The notes under the pieces: generated by a model | Told to the model about the DNA's origin: nothing | Database searches by the model: none | What the model saw: the letters and a program-made list of their open reading frames with translations, nothing else | Made by a program: the position numbers and the translations under genes | Assembly (NCBI GenBank): GCA_011947345.1 | Contig: JAAVTG010000545.1 | Coordinates: 310,001 to 374,000, forward strand | Direction: 5' to 3' | DNA from: Phytophthora quininea | Lineage: Eukaryota > Oomycota > Peronosporomycetes > Peronosporales > Peronosporaceae | DNA: 64,000 nt | In this document: piece by piece, positions 40,329-50,906 of the stretch | Numbering within the stretch: position 1 is the first letter of the stretch | Layout of the letters: every line of letters starts with the position of its first letter

Positions 40329-42875
40329 TTACAGCTGGATGGGGGACAGCATGACGTTGGAGACCGTTCCAACACCTTGCTCTCCGGTTCTTGGCAGCAC
40401 AACAGTCTCGTCCCAGTGCTGCGCTAGTAGCTGCGTCAACACAAGGTGGTCGGCCACCGACACCACGTTGGCAATCCTCGACAGCACCACGTCGCACACC
40501 AACAGCAGCGGCATCGTCGTTGGTAGCACCGAACTCCCACCCACCGACAGCGACCACAACGTCCGTGCCATTGCCAGCGTCAGGCGAAAGCTGCCGCCAA
40601 TGAAGCAGCTCAATAGCGAGAGCAGCCCCACGACAATATAGTCGGAAGTGCTCAGCACCTCCGTCTCCGCAGTCGACGACTCCAGTAGCCACAGCAGCAG
40701 CAGCGGCAGGTACAACCCGCGGGCGTTGCGAATCAGCGCTGCCGTCACCGCGGTGACCAGCTGTGCAGCCGAACGAGTCACCGTCTGCGAGCGAGTGTAA
40801 CATTGCATCGATACTGGCGCAGTCAACCCCACATTGTCTGTCGTGAAGGCAAACAGAAACGCCGGTAGGAAGCTCTTGGTGGTGAGAGACACCACTGGTC
40901 GATTGCGCTGCCGATTGCTGGAGAATTGGAAGTACACCAGCGGCAGAATAATGGTGGCGTGAAGCAACACTACCATCAGCACACCAACGACCAGTGACGC
41001 CATCGGAGACACGAACGACCGCCACTCGCGGTGGTGAAGAACCACATTCCCCACCATCAGCGAGAAGAAACCTACGGGTGCCAGGTACCTCTCTAAGGCG
41101 GTGACGAGCCACTCCAACGCCAGCTGCAGCTCCATCAAGACGCTTATAATGTAATGTCGGGTCTTCTTAGGATTGTTCGTCGGGCCTGAGGGGCGGACCG
41201 ACTCAAACATAGCCGCCTGGGACTCGCGTCTGAGCCACAGTATTCTCTTGCCGCACACGTAGCCCAGCAGCAGTCCAATTACTATCAGACCGCCCAGCGA
41301 AGCCACCTCGTCGTTCATTTCTCGAGTTGTTGCCTCCGAAGCAACGCTATTGGGAGTCAACGCCGACAGCCACGAAATAGTCACTTGACTCGCAGAACCC
41401 AACGACGCAGGGTAGTACGGTTCAGCCTGAGTCGGCGTGGCCAACAGACTTGTCACTTCCTGCAGCCCGAACACACCAGCCCCGCTGTCAGCTACCCCAG
41501 ATGTGTTTGTACTAACTTCTTCGAACAGCGGGAGCGTCAATGAAGCATTCGAACACGCGAATACATCGTAGCCCAGACATTGCAAGTACTCGCTTTCACG
41601 TGCGCACACCAATCCAACAGCACCTTCAGGTAGCGGGGTCAAGCCCAAGGCATTCGACAACGTCGTTGCCGAGGCACTGGCTGAAGTATCACTTTGTCGG
41701 AACCAGCCAAACCTGTGGCTTAGCCACATTGCCAAAACCCCTTCAAGTGATGCTAGGATTGCGAGAAGAAGTGCATATCCAAGAGAACGGAGCCCCAGCA
41801 CTAGCTCAGCCTTCTCAGCACATCCAACGAGGTCTGCAAGTGCAGTGGCCACATAGCAAACTAGCAATGGGACGGACACAGCTTGCCAGACGCGCAAGAA
41901 CAAATGTCCGGGTAGCAGTAGCCAACGAGCACCTGGAGCGAACACCAGAGCTCCGTTGCTGTCTTGGCGTTCGTGGACTTCGTCTGCCAGCAGATTGAAC
42001 ACACTGGACTCGTAGATTACGACTCGCACGAGGATAGCGCCCAGGGACACCCCAAGCACAGCACAAGTCGCCAAAGTGAGCCACTGCCGAAGCCACGCTG
42101 CGCTGTCTCCCGTAGTCGACTGTTTTCGTTGGGACTGCGTGGGTTTGTTCAAGCCGGGCACTTTAAACGGGGTCAGGTAAAATCCATGGTGGTCATAACC
42201 CCGTGGTAAGGCCGACGGCGCAGTGCACTGGGATTGCGGTGACGTTACGCCATTGGTGGTGGCCCACCGAGTGCTGCCTTTGCCATGCAGAAAGCGGTGA
42301 ATTGTGCTTGCCAAAGACGCCGACAGAGTCTGCACGCGATTAGCAAAAGTTGGTCGCTGACTGAGTGACACGGGCGAGCATGGCGCATCAAATAGCGCGT
42401 CCGCACCGGACTGTTTCAAGCCGCTCTCAGCCTTCCAGCGGAAGCCATTGGCTGTGTCAAATGGTATGGGCGACTTCCCCATATTGGGACCTCCATTGCC
42501 ACCATAACCATTTGGAGTTAACGCCGCCACCATAAACCCCGATGGAGAGAGTCCTGACGACCCACTTGCCGATAACCGCGGCAAAGTGGGCGGTAGCGGC
42601 ACATTTTCGGCACGATGTCCACCAACTGCACCAAATCGACTAACATCGTCGTCTCCCGGGCCTGCTGACACGGCGAAAAAGCCTCCGCCGGGGCTTGCAC
42701 TCGGATGCGCTTTCGTCGACAGCCTTTTCTCTTTGTCGTGGAGCTGCTGCTGGTGTATACCAGCCTCAGTAGGACTTTGCAGGTAGCTGGAAGGCGTTAA
42801 AACCTGTTCGGATGACCCTGAACGAAAAGATGTCGCTGTTGTCCCGGAACTCGTGGTCATCGCTGTCATTGCCAT
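40329..42875 (-). CDS. Dicarboxylate/amino acid:cation symporter-like protein (SDF/EAAT family), long N-terminus
   Basis: 848 aa, uninterrupted. The first 270 residues are hydrophilic (HPSASPGGGFFAVSAGPG, PLPPTLPRLSASGSSGLSPS) and probably cytosolic. Then come hydrophobic helices: LATCAVLGVSLGAILVRVVI, LFLRVWQAVSVPLLVCYVAT, LGGLIVIGLLLGYVCGKRI, FFSLMVGNVVLHH, SLVVGVLMVVLLHATIILPL. Near the C-terminus are the hairpin-like and helix-8-like parts FLPAFLFAFTTDNVGLTAPV, SVLPTTMPLLLVCDVVLSR and IANVVSVADHLVLTQLLAQH. Layout and the late D-x3-SRIAN-x4 element recall the DRFRTxxN element of SDF/EAAT symporters; substrate cannot be told. Strikingly free of frameshifts. It lies 124 bp downstream-to-start from the RBR gene on the same strand, and its ATG overlaps the stop of the next gene by 10 bases. 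Confidence 0.7.
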   Translation of the reverse strand: MAMTAMTTSSGTTATSFRSGSSEQVLTPSSYLQSPTEAGIHQQQLHDKEKRLSTKAHPSASPGGGFFAVSAGPGDDDVSRFGAVGGHRAENVPLPPTLPRLSASGSSGLSPSGFMVAALTPNGYGGNGGPNMGKSPIPFDTANGFRWKAESGLKQSGADALFDAPCSPVSLSQRPTFANRVQTLSASLASTIHRFLHGKGSTRWATTNGVTSPQSQCTAPSALPRGYDHHGFYLTPFKVPGLNKPTQSQRKQSTTGDSAAWLRQWLTLATCAVLGVSLGAILVRVVIYESSVFNLLADEVHERQDSNGALVFAPGARWLLLPGHLFLRVWQAVSVPLLVCYVATALADLVGCAEKAELVLGLRSLGYALLLAILASLEGVLAMWLSHRFGWFRQSDTSASASATTLSNALGLTPLPEGAVGLVCARESEYLQCLGYDVFACSNASLTLPLFEEVSTNTSGVADSGAGVFGLQEVTSLLATPTQAEPYYPASLGSASQVTISWLSALTPNSVASEATTREMNDEVASLGGLIVIGLLLGYVCGKRILWLRRESQAAMFESVRPSGPTNNPKKTRHYIISVLMELQLALEWLVTALERYLAPVGFFSLMVGNVVLHHREWRSFVSPMASLVVGVLMVVLLHATIILPLVYFQFSSNRQRNRPVVSLTTKSFLPAFLFAFTTDNVGLTAPVSMQCYTRSQTVTRSAAQLVTAVTAALIRNARGLYLPLLLLWLLESSTAETEVLSTSDYIVVGLLSLLSCFIGGSFRLTLAMARTLWSLSVGGSSVLPTTMPLLLVCDVVLSRIANVVSVADHLVLTQLLAQHWDETVVLPRTGEQGVGTVSNVMLSPIQL

Positions 42876-45800
42876 TGGTCTCGGCTGAGAAGAGATCTGC
42901 TCGAGTTGCTGGCTGAAGGGTGTGATGTCTTCACGATCCGCATCGGGTTTATTGCCAGTGCGCAGATTTTTAGGTCAATGATCTTCGACGCGGGGTCGCC
43001 GTTGAAAGCAAACTGTCGAGGCTCCGCCTCAATTTCGTCGACGCAGTTGATCACAGTCGTACGTGACCGAGTCGTGCGGTTGGTATATCTGGTACTTATC
43101 CGTTCGTCGACCACGCCACCAAACTTTTGTAGGAGCGACGGAAGAACTCTTCCACTTTGCGCTGAGACTCTCGCTGAATCGCCCGGCTGTCGCTCGTCGA
43201 GCGCTCTAGTTTCACAGCTGACGATTCAAAGAGCAATTGTGACTTGAGTGCTTCCTGCTGGTCGTACTTCAATTCCCCGGTCTTCGCCTCCTTTGCAGCA
43301 GGGGTGCCATTGTTGCGCGAGGCTTCTAGGCTGTTCGCCGACCCTCGATAAACACCCGTGAAGTCAAGACGATCGGCTGTTCCAGTCGATGAAGCTAGCG
43401 ATGAACGTATCAAGGATGGCGGCGCCAATGGCGATCCCGTGATCGGTGATGAGGTCTGAGCTCCGCCACTAATTCTCGCCGTGAAAGAACCCGAGATTGG
43501 CCCTCGTCCGCGTCCGCGAGGTACAACGTTGATCTTGAGCGGTGGTGCCAGAGGAAGCAACGCATCGGGGGCAATGTCCCCGCTTCCGTCTCCTCTGACC
43601 TAGTGTTCGTCCGTGCATCACGCTTCTTGATTGCAGCTAAGAAAGCTGCTGACGTGAAGCTCGTAGCGTCGAAAGCCACTGACGACGACCAGTCTGTCTT
43701 GAGTGGTTTAGCTTCGTTGCTTGTAGGCAACACTAAAGACCCGTAGAAGACTCGTCTCGACTCGCTTTCACGGTCTGACACAGTTGTTGTTGCTGCTGAT
43801 AAGCCCTGTGATTGAGGTTTCGTCACATTGAACGATTCGAACGGCATATCTGCTGATGATTGTGACGTGGCAGACATTATAGACGACGCCAACGAACTTC
43901 CTAGGCTTGTGCCGTACGCGCTGGTGCCTGCACTGCCGCGATCTGCTCTGTTTCGATCGACCAGGTTGCTGAAGCTTCCGTCCAACTTAAGATTGGTGTC
44001 AACCAGGTCACTGTAACTGCGGTCCAATGCTTCGGGGGCGATCGGGAATGCCGCGGCAACACTGCTACCGCGAATATCTTGTGTGATCACGTCACTGCTG
44101 CGTCGCTCGTTCTGATCCCGCATGTCGTCTCCGAGAATGGCCACGTTAGCAAATGAGTCGCTCGACGACGGTCGGGAGCTCATTGAGAGCGATCTATCAG
44201 ACGAGAAGCTACCTTGAGGCATGTCAACCACGAAGAAATTACTCTGCGATAGCGACGCAAAGCTGGACGCGTTCGAGTTCGCAGACTCCACTGATCCGCG
44301 CTCTTCAAATGTGCTCGTGAGGCGGTAAGCATTTACGTCACCCTCAGGACTGGATCCTTGCGGGGACAACGGCTGCCCAGTTAATGGTCCGAGTTCTTCA
44401 TCAAAGGCGTGCTTACTCTCCAGGAAGTCGAGTGACGACACCCTCCAGGACTCTCGAGCTCCTGTTAACCTGCGCTGCCGCGAGCCAAGCTCATGGGATT
44501 CAACAGTAGAGGCAACGCTTGAATGTCTGGACAGTGATGGAGGTAGTGTAGAAATGTCTATAGCCACACCAACATCCTTGCCCTCTTCGTATTCAGGGAA
44601 ATTCTCGCCACCAGGGTTGGAATTTGTCAGGTTTGCTGGTGGTGTGGGCTCCAAATGGTCATTCTGCTCGCTACTGCTGCAGACACCAGCAACGGGGAGA
44701 TTTTGTGTCGGCAATACGTTCCCCAGGCAACGATTCTTCTTGATCATCAGCAACAGCATTACCCACACCAGCTTCCGTCGTGGTCTCAATGTCCAGCTGT
44801 CTTGTCATCGCGTAGGTGTCACTAGAGTCACCACTGGAGCTGTCATCCTCAGCTGAAATCTCTACAGCATCTTGATTTTCAATACCAGCCTGCTCTTGGT
44901 CATTGTCCACTGCAGGTGGCTTTGGTTCGGTGCCGCTACCCCTGAGCACACTGCTCGCATCTTGCATCCGAAACGACGAATCTATTCCACTTGGATTTAC
45001 AGCGACGACATCACTTGTCCGAACAAAGTTCGTTAGAGTCGAACTCAAAAACGAAGGCTCATTCTCTTCATCCTCGATCAATTTAGCTTCAACGGGGCTG
45101 GCCATCTTGGCGGTTCTTGTCTCAGCAGGACTGGTCTCCATGGACTCAACCGCATGATCACTCTCCGTTTCGTCGCTTTCATTGTTGTCATCTGACAAAC
45201 TTGGTCCGAACACGAAACTATGATTTGCCGCCGTGACGTTGGCCTCTCCTGGTGAACTTGGTCGACCTGTAACGCTATCGTTACCCAGCATGGGCTTTCT
45301 TGCAGTGTCATTGTTGTTCAGCAAACTTGGTCTGTACACGAAGCTATCATCTGCTGCTGTAAAGCTCTGGTCGGTGAAGCTGTGCGCGTCGCTGAAACTG
45401 GGCTTGCCGGCGTCGCGGAAGCTGTCGCTTTCGTCAGAATTGAAGCTTGACGGCCGCGAGGCCAAGCTTCCGTATGGGCTATCGCCACGGTTGTCTGCAG
45501 GGGTCGCGCCAGTGAAGCTATGCACGTCCGAGAAACTCGGTGTATCGCTGGCAAAGCTGTCGTCCACACCACTTGATCTCGGTTCGGAGCCTTCATGAGC
45601 ATTATCATCACCTCCATTCAAAAAATCAGTACTCTTGACATGGACATCAACGCTCGGGCCGTCTTCATCCTCAGCCAAACAAACGGTAATGCAGGTATCA
45701 ACCGCCCCACTGCTTCGGCGTTCGTCCTCTTGTTTGCTATCAGACTCGTCGCTCTTACGCTCCAGTTCGTCGTTTCCACTCGCAAATCTCTTGGGTCCAA

Positions 45801-46560
45801 CGTAGCAGTCCTCGCCACTTGCGTCCACCACCCTCGCCCTTGCCAGCGTCAACCGGAAGCTGTTATTGTCATTGCCATTGTCTCCGTTCGCGACTGGCGG
45901 TCGTTCCATCTTGAGGGACGTGTCGACGTACGTGCGGTCATCTGCCTGTTGCTGCATGCGCACAAGAGCCCTCGTGTCAGCGTCGTCCTCGTCCTCATCG
46001 TCACTGTCCGAGACGAAGTCGGCGAACGCGCTCTCAGTCTCTCGACAGCTCGTCTTGCGTACTGGAACGACCTCTTCGCTATCGTCTGCATTTTCTGCAG
46101 TGTCGCTATCTAAACTGTTAGCGATTGCTAGAGCAGCAGCGAGTTGGTCGGCGGCGCTTTGGTACCGCTCGTTCGGTTCCAGTTCCGGTTCTGCTGCTTC
46201 ATCGCCCGCGGCCACTTCGCTGGCAAACCTCTTGGGCCCGACGTAGCCAGCCCCTCCATTGTCCGCTCCGGGTCTCGCTAGCGTCAACCGGAAGCTATCG
46301 TTGTCGTCGCTGATCATCCCTGGCGGCCGCTCCATCTTCATCGGAGCGCTAGCGAACATTTGGTCGTCGGCCTGCTGCTGCATGCGCACGAGCGCCCTCG
46401 TGTCGGCGTCATCCTCATCCTCGTCGTCGCTGTCCGAGACGAAGTCGGAGAAGGCGCTCTCGGTCTCCCGGGAGCTCGTCTTGCGCACGGGCACGCACGA
46501 GCCGCGACTGAGCGAGCGCATCGGCTGCGGCAGCGCCGGCAGCGCGTCGTCCGCGTCCAT
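42866..46560 (-). CDS. Large acidic Ser/Asp-rich protein with internal 142-residue repeat (frameshifted as written)
   Basis: Starts MDADDALPALPQPMRSLSRG at 46560. The N-terminus holds two copies of a module, 426 bp apart, with VRKTSSRETESAF, FVSDSDDEDEDDADTRALVR, MQQQADD, MKMERPP, SFRLTLAR and YVGPKRFAS. A Ser/Asp-rich stretch follows, with repeated PSFSDxHSF and RPSSFNSD phrases. Reading changes frame near 44710, near 43570 and at the AAAAG run near 43125, giving the C-terminal parts LKINVVPRGRGRGPISGSFT, KSQLLFESSAVKLERS, INCVDEIEAEPRQFAFNGDP, PMRIVKTSHPSASNSSRSLL and the stop at 42868-42866. About 1,230 codons. The acidic repeats look disordered and phosphorylatable (SDSDDEDEDD is a CK2-like site). 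Not recognised. The last 10 bases overlap the ATG of the symporter gene, so either the real starts or an intron still have to be placed. Confidence 0.6.
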
Positions 46561-46999
46561 GGAGCCTCACTGCAGGGCTCCGGCACAAGACAAGGAATAG
46601 AGCAAACCAGGGCCGCCATGTGGATGGGGAAGCGTAAAGGCCACATGGAGAGACTTGAGCCGAGTGGGATCACTGAGGGCACAGCTGGTGGGCGTCGCGT
46701 TGGACTTTTACTATTGGAGACTGCTAAGCGAAATGACTATGGAAGTTGAGTGTGGGTCCATCAGATCTAGTGAGAAGGAATTATCGCCACGGGGAGGAAC
46801 CCTCGGTCGAAAGATGGTGTTGTTTGAAATCTTCCTCTGGACCACATCCAACGAGAAACGCAACTACGCCTCTACTCGGCAAAAAGAAAGTGAGCTGTTT
46901 AGAGCCGAGAACGTCAGCGGGGACTGAGGCGTGTTGACCAGTCAAAACGTGTGATACAAACGTCAAGTCTATAGGGAAATCGTACTTACGCGAGTTGAC
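46561..46999. promoter_or_regulatory. Upstream region of the acidic protein gene
   Basis: 439 bp between divergent loci; nothing beyond a presumed promoter is seen. Confidence 0.35.
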
Positions 47000-48790
47000 A
47001 CTTCAACTTGCTTCCGGTCGAGAGGTGCTCGTGCCTTGGCGCGGTGCGCGTGAGTCGCGAGTGTCATACCGACGTTCAAGAGCTACGTCTTCAACCAAGT
47101 CGTCGAGTACCCACGACTGGTATCAACTGGAGCCCAAGGACATTGAGCGCTTCGACCGGGACTCGGAAAGCTTCGCAGTCGACGACGTCGAACTTAACGA
47201 CCGAGCGCGCGGACGCAGCTGCTCGAAGCGACGAATCTCATTCCCAAAGGCATCTACAAACACTGCGGAAGGGCCTTGCGGTTGGCCGATCTCGACGACA
47301 ACAACGGAGTTCGATTCGGAGCCTTCCCGCCAGTCATTGTCTCGCTCACGACGGCGTTGGAAGCGCAACTCCACGACTCCGTGCCGCCATCGGAGTTGAG
47401 GGTACAAGCGATGATCGAGGCCTAGTTGATGAAGAACTTGAGGGCCAGGAAGACGGTGTCTACGAGGACTACGATCTGTGGGAAATGGAACAGGAGCGAG
47501 AGTGTGAGGGTCGTCGACTGGAGCGTCAGCAGAACTTAGACGTGTCAAGTTGCTCCGTGAGGCTGCTGCTGATGCCGGACTGAAGCCGGCAAGGCAAACA
47601 CTGACAACAAGAGTGAGTTGACTCACTTGTTGAACAGCATGGAGAGTGGGTCTGGTACGCCATTGTGGAGGAGTAGTGGAACGCAATTCAAGTGGATTTT
47701 GGTCCGAACACGACGACATGCAGCTTCTGTTCCAGTAATGAAAGCCCAGCGCTTCATCAACACTGCGAGTCTCTTCCAGCCCACGAAGAAGTTCATGCTC
47801 CGTCATCTGAAGTATGCGCGGTATGTTCGACCGGGTCCCTGGCGTCTCGGCGAGCGCCGTATCCCGTTCATTTCTACTTGGACGTGATCGCCGAGTTTGC
47901 GCCGAGCGGGGTGCTATGCGATGTGTGTCCGACGCATATGTTCTCACCCGATAGACATGCCAATGAAGTCAACATGAATGAACGGCGTTGTGGACATGCA
48001 TTTGACCGAGGGTCCAGACAGAATCATCCGAAGATGGTATGGCGAACTGCGTTTCAACACGGAACAACTGATACTGTGACGAGAGTACATTCTAGAGCGT
48101 CTTGTGGAGAAGCAGCACCGGTGTTGCAACATGTGCTTCACTATTATATTTCGCTGCTAAACGCAAGGGAATGAGAAAGATTACGAGGAGTGTTCGGGTC
48201 ATGGAGTTTCTCGCCATCTTTTTTTTCCGAAAAGCCGCAACGGCACGCTTATGCTGTTTCTTGCTCATCACGCCAAGAAGCTTCGTAAGTTAAAACTTCC
48301 AGAGCCGACCAAGGTGTGCGCAGGCCTCTCCGACGCGAAAAGGAGGTTATTGTGGTGCAGCGAGGATCTTACCCCAGGACCTGTAGTCGGGCGGAACTCA
48401 AGACAGCCTTAACAAGCTCATACGCGAAGTGGAATGCTCTCATTGCAGAGTAGAAGAAGCGGTGCCCGTCCGGGCGTTCGGCAAGGAGCACTACACAGCA
48501 AGGTTGGAACCTCCAGCTAGACCTAAGCGGCGACGAACAAACCGAGAGCATCGAGTACGTATGGTAACCGGACTATTACCTCGACAGCGCTCAGCGATGA
48601 CAACTGTACCAGTTGGCAAAAGAAGCACAGCGAGTGCTGCACTGCTGATGGGCAAATTGGTGGTCAATCAACCGAGTTCTCGAGACTTGCCGTCAACAAC
48701 CATCCGAATATCCTGCATCGCAGTGGCAGAGATCTCAAAGTTTTTGGAAGACACCGATGACCACAGCGGCACCTCGAGCCCGTGGACGCC
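47000..48790 (+). pseudogene. Decayed unidentified gene with several CxxC motifs
   Basis: Plus-strand coding-like pieces in changing frames: HDWYQLEPKDIERFDRDSES (about 47110), LIPKGIYKHCGRALRLADLD and NNGVRFGAFPPVIVSLTTAL (47230-47420), EDGVYEDYDLWEMEQERECE (47455), KLLREAAADAGLKPARQTL (47548), HGEWVWYAIVEE then TAG then WNAIQVDFGPNTTTCSFCSS (47640-47730), CAVCSTGSLASRRAPYPVHF, LCDVCPTHMFS (47920), RRWYGELRFNTEQLI, EKQHRCCNMCF (48120), KLRKLKLPEPTKVCAGLSD (48280) and VECSHCRVEEAVPVRAFGKE (48430). Paired cysteines recur, suggesting a zinc-binding protein. In-frame stops (the TAG near 47675 among others) as well as shifts point to a real pseudogene. Identity unknown. The large minus-strand ORF 47123-47947 over the same DNA is a shadow. 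Confidence 0.5.
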
Positions 48791-48810
48791 TCCTCGAGGC
48801 TGAGGGTCTC

Positions 48811-50831
48811 TTACGTCGTAAAGAGCTTTTCGTGCCAAAACACGAGTGGGAACGCGATGGCTGTGCCAGCCATGGCGCCAAGCTGCGTGGCCAAGCCGTT
48901 CCATTGATACACACGCCGCGCAAAGCTGGTCGAATGCTTGAGCTCTGCCAAAGCATACCGCTAGTTAGCGAGATTGTCATTCTACTCTGACAACACCAAC
49001 CCAAGCTGTTAACGCACCGCCAGCTCTTTTGAGCGTCAGATACAGCATCGTCTGTGTGTAAGAACAGCCCACGAGGTACGAGACGTGGACGAGCAGTGCT
49101 ACATATCATCACTACAGAATTTAGCAGAGCAACCAAACCGTTGACAGTCAATGCACAAGTGCAGGGCATACGCAGCAGATATCCATGCCTCCTGTCGCTC
49201 AGGACTGGTGTAGCCGTGAGTGAAAAACCCAACAGTAAGGACTGCACAAAGAACGTGAGCAACGACAGATTCACCGCTGATGCAAATTGAAACTCACGGC
49301 AAACACAACTAGCACGAGTGTCAAGCTCCTGACGAAGTAGAACCGAAACCACCTGCACGACACACGACACAGGTTGGAGCAATCTTCCGCCATAGTTTGC
49401 GTTGGCGTCACTTACGACGTCGCTACACTAGCGAGCGGGGAGAGAATCAGCGCCGCAATGCTGGCGGTCGTCTGGAACCGAGCTGTCATCGTCTCCGCGT
49501 CATTTTCCGGCTACGCAGTATATTATGAGGTTTACAACGAGATAAAGCCTCACAACCGCGGTACGCACCGCAAACTTCTTGTAGACGAATGGCATGGTCG
49601 ACGGCAGCCATCCAAAGGAAAAGCTGCGAGCAACAGCTGACAAGCCAGCAGCTGCCACACCTGTCGGAAGACTGCGCAGCCAGACAACTGCTCCTCCGTA
49701 TCCTGGAGAGCAGTTGGCGACACGATCGTGATCGTACTCGACGTCGACGATCTTGGGCTGCCACCGCATGAACTTGGTGAGAGCAGAGTATCTTCCTCTC
49801 CTTCTTGCGCGTCAAATTCCACTTCTAACCATTTTTGCTCTTGGGTCGACTGAGTCGCTGCCGCTGCTTCTTCAGACGCTTTCACAGCGAGTGCCCACGG
49901 ATGATACTGCAAGAAGCTGAACGCTGCAATCGACATGCTCATAACGCCCGCTACAGATGAAACGACCCACTCGATTGAAAAGCAAGACATTGACGCATTG
50001 ACTCGACATGTTCCTTACCGCAGATGAGGTAAAAGACCGTCACGGAGAACCGCATTTGGTCGCTTGGATCTTGGATGATCCCCAGCAACGCAGCCACCGA
50101 TCCGCTGAGCCCTTCACCCGTTGCCAGAGCACTCGTGAAGAGCGGCGGGAAGTTCGCCACGTAAGGGTAGAAGACCACACTGGACGTCGTGCTCACCATG
50201 CCCCCTAGATGGGTCAGCACCAGCATCGCTAAAATGCCAGCAACTTCCTTTGTCAATTCCAACGATCAAAAGAAAAAGAACACTGCATCGTACCGACACT
50301 ATGCCTCGACCCAAAAACGCTGGCTGTCTGGGCCCAGAGCACACTCATGAGCACTGCAACGACGACACCTTGCACCAGGATCCACCAGATGACGGTGGAC
50401 TGGCTCACCAGTTGCTGCCGAGCGTTGAACAGCATGTAGAGCATCGGGTAGACATTGGTGGACTCGAGAGCAAGAATCTGCAACAGCAACACAAAATTCA
50501 GTCATGCTAGTCTACAACATCATGAATCGACGAACCGAGTAGGCGTAGATGCTGTAGTGCTCCGGTAGCTCCCGTAGATAAACTCCCAGCTCCACGTACG
50601 TCACTAGAAAAGTATATTTTATTTTCAAATCAAATGCCAGTTATTCCAGCGATAAATACCATTCGTCATGAGCCAGGACGCGAGGCCAAAGCCCACGAAG
50701 GCGCCGAACGTGGCGGCACGTTGGCGCCGACTGCGCAACAATCGCGGTCTGGACAAGCGGCTGCTTGGGATCTGCAGAGCCTTGGGCTCGTCGCCGCCGT
50801 CCAGTGTCATCATGGTCGGAAATTGTTCCAA
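48811..50831 (-). CDS. SLC52 (riboflavin-transporter)-like multi-pass membrane protein, multi-exon
   Basis: Starts MEQFPTMMTLDGGDEPKAL at 50831 (Met at 50813 also possible). Exon 1 ends FVGFGLASWLMTN; a 76-bp intron (GTATTT...TTCTAG) joins VTYVELGVYLRELPEHYSIY, AYS. The next exons read ILALESTNVYPMLYMLFNAR and VIWWILVQGVVVAVLMSVLW; then AGILAMLVLTHLGGMVSTTS, SVVFYPYVANFPPLFTSALA and TGEGLSGSVAALLGIIQD. Next come GVMSMSIAAFSFLQYHPWAL plus a cytosolic loop (KWLEVEFDAQEGEEDTLLS), FGWLPSTMPFVYKKFA and RFQTTASIAALILSPLASVA. The last exons are GFFTHGYTSPERQEAWISAA, VSYLVGCSYTQTMLYLTLKR and LATQLGAMAGTAIAFPLVFW, ending HEKLFTT (TAA 48813-48811). The TGEGLSG-x4-LLGIIQ block and helix order resemble SLC52 riboflavin transporters. 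Some internal junctions could not be fixed. Confidence 0.65.
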
Positions 50832-50906
50832 ATTAACTGCGTTTCAAAAGTGTCCACTAACAACTTCAGTTGTCCACGTATATAAAAACTAGACAATGCA
50901 ACTACT

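Noticed and set aside
47123..47947. 274-codon minus-strand ORF
   Set aside because: Arg/Ser/Pro-rich shadow of plus-strand coding-like sequence with Cys motifs; no domain.
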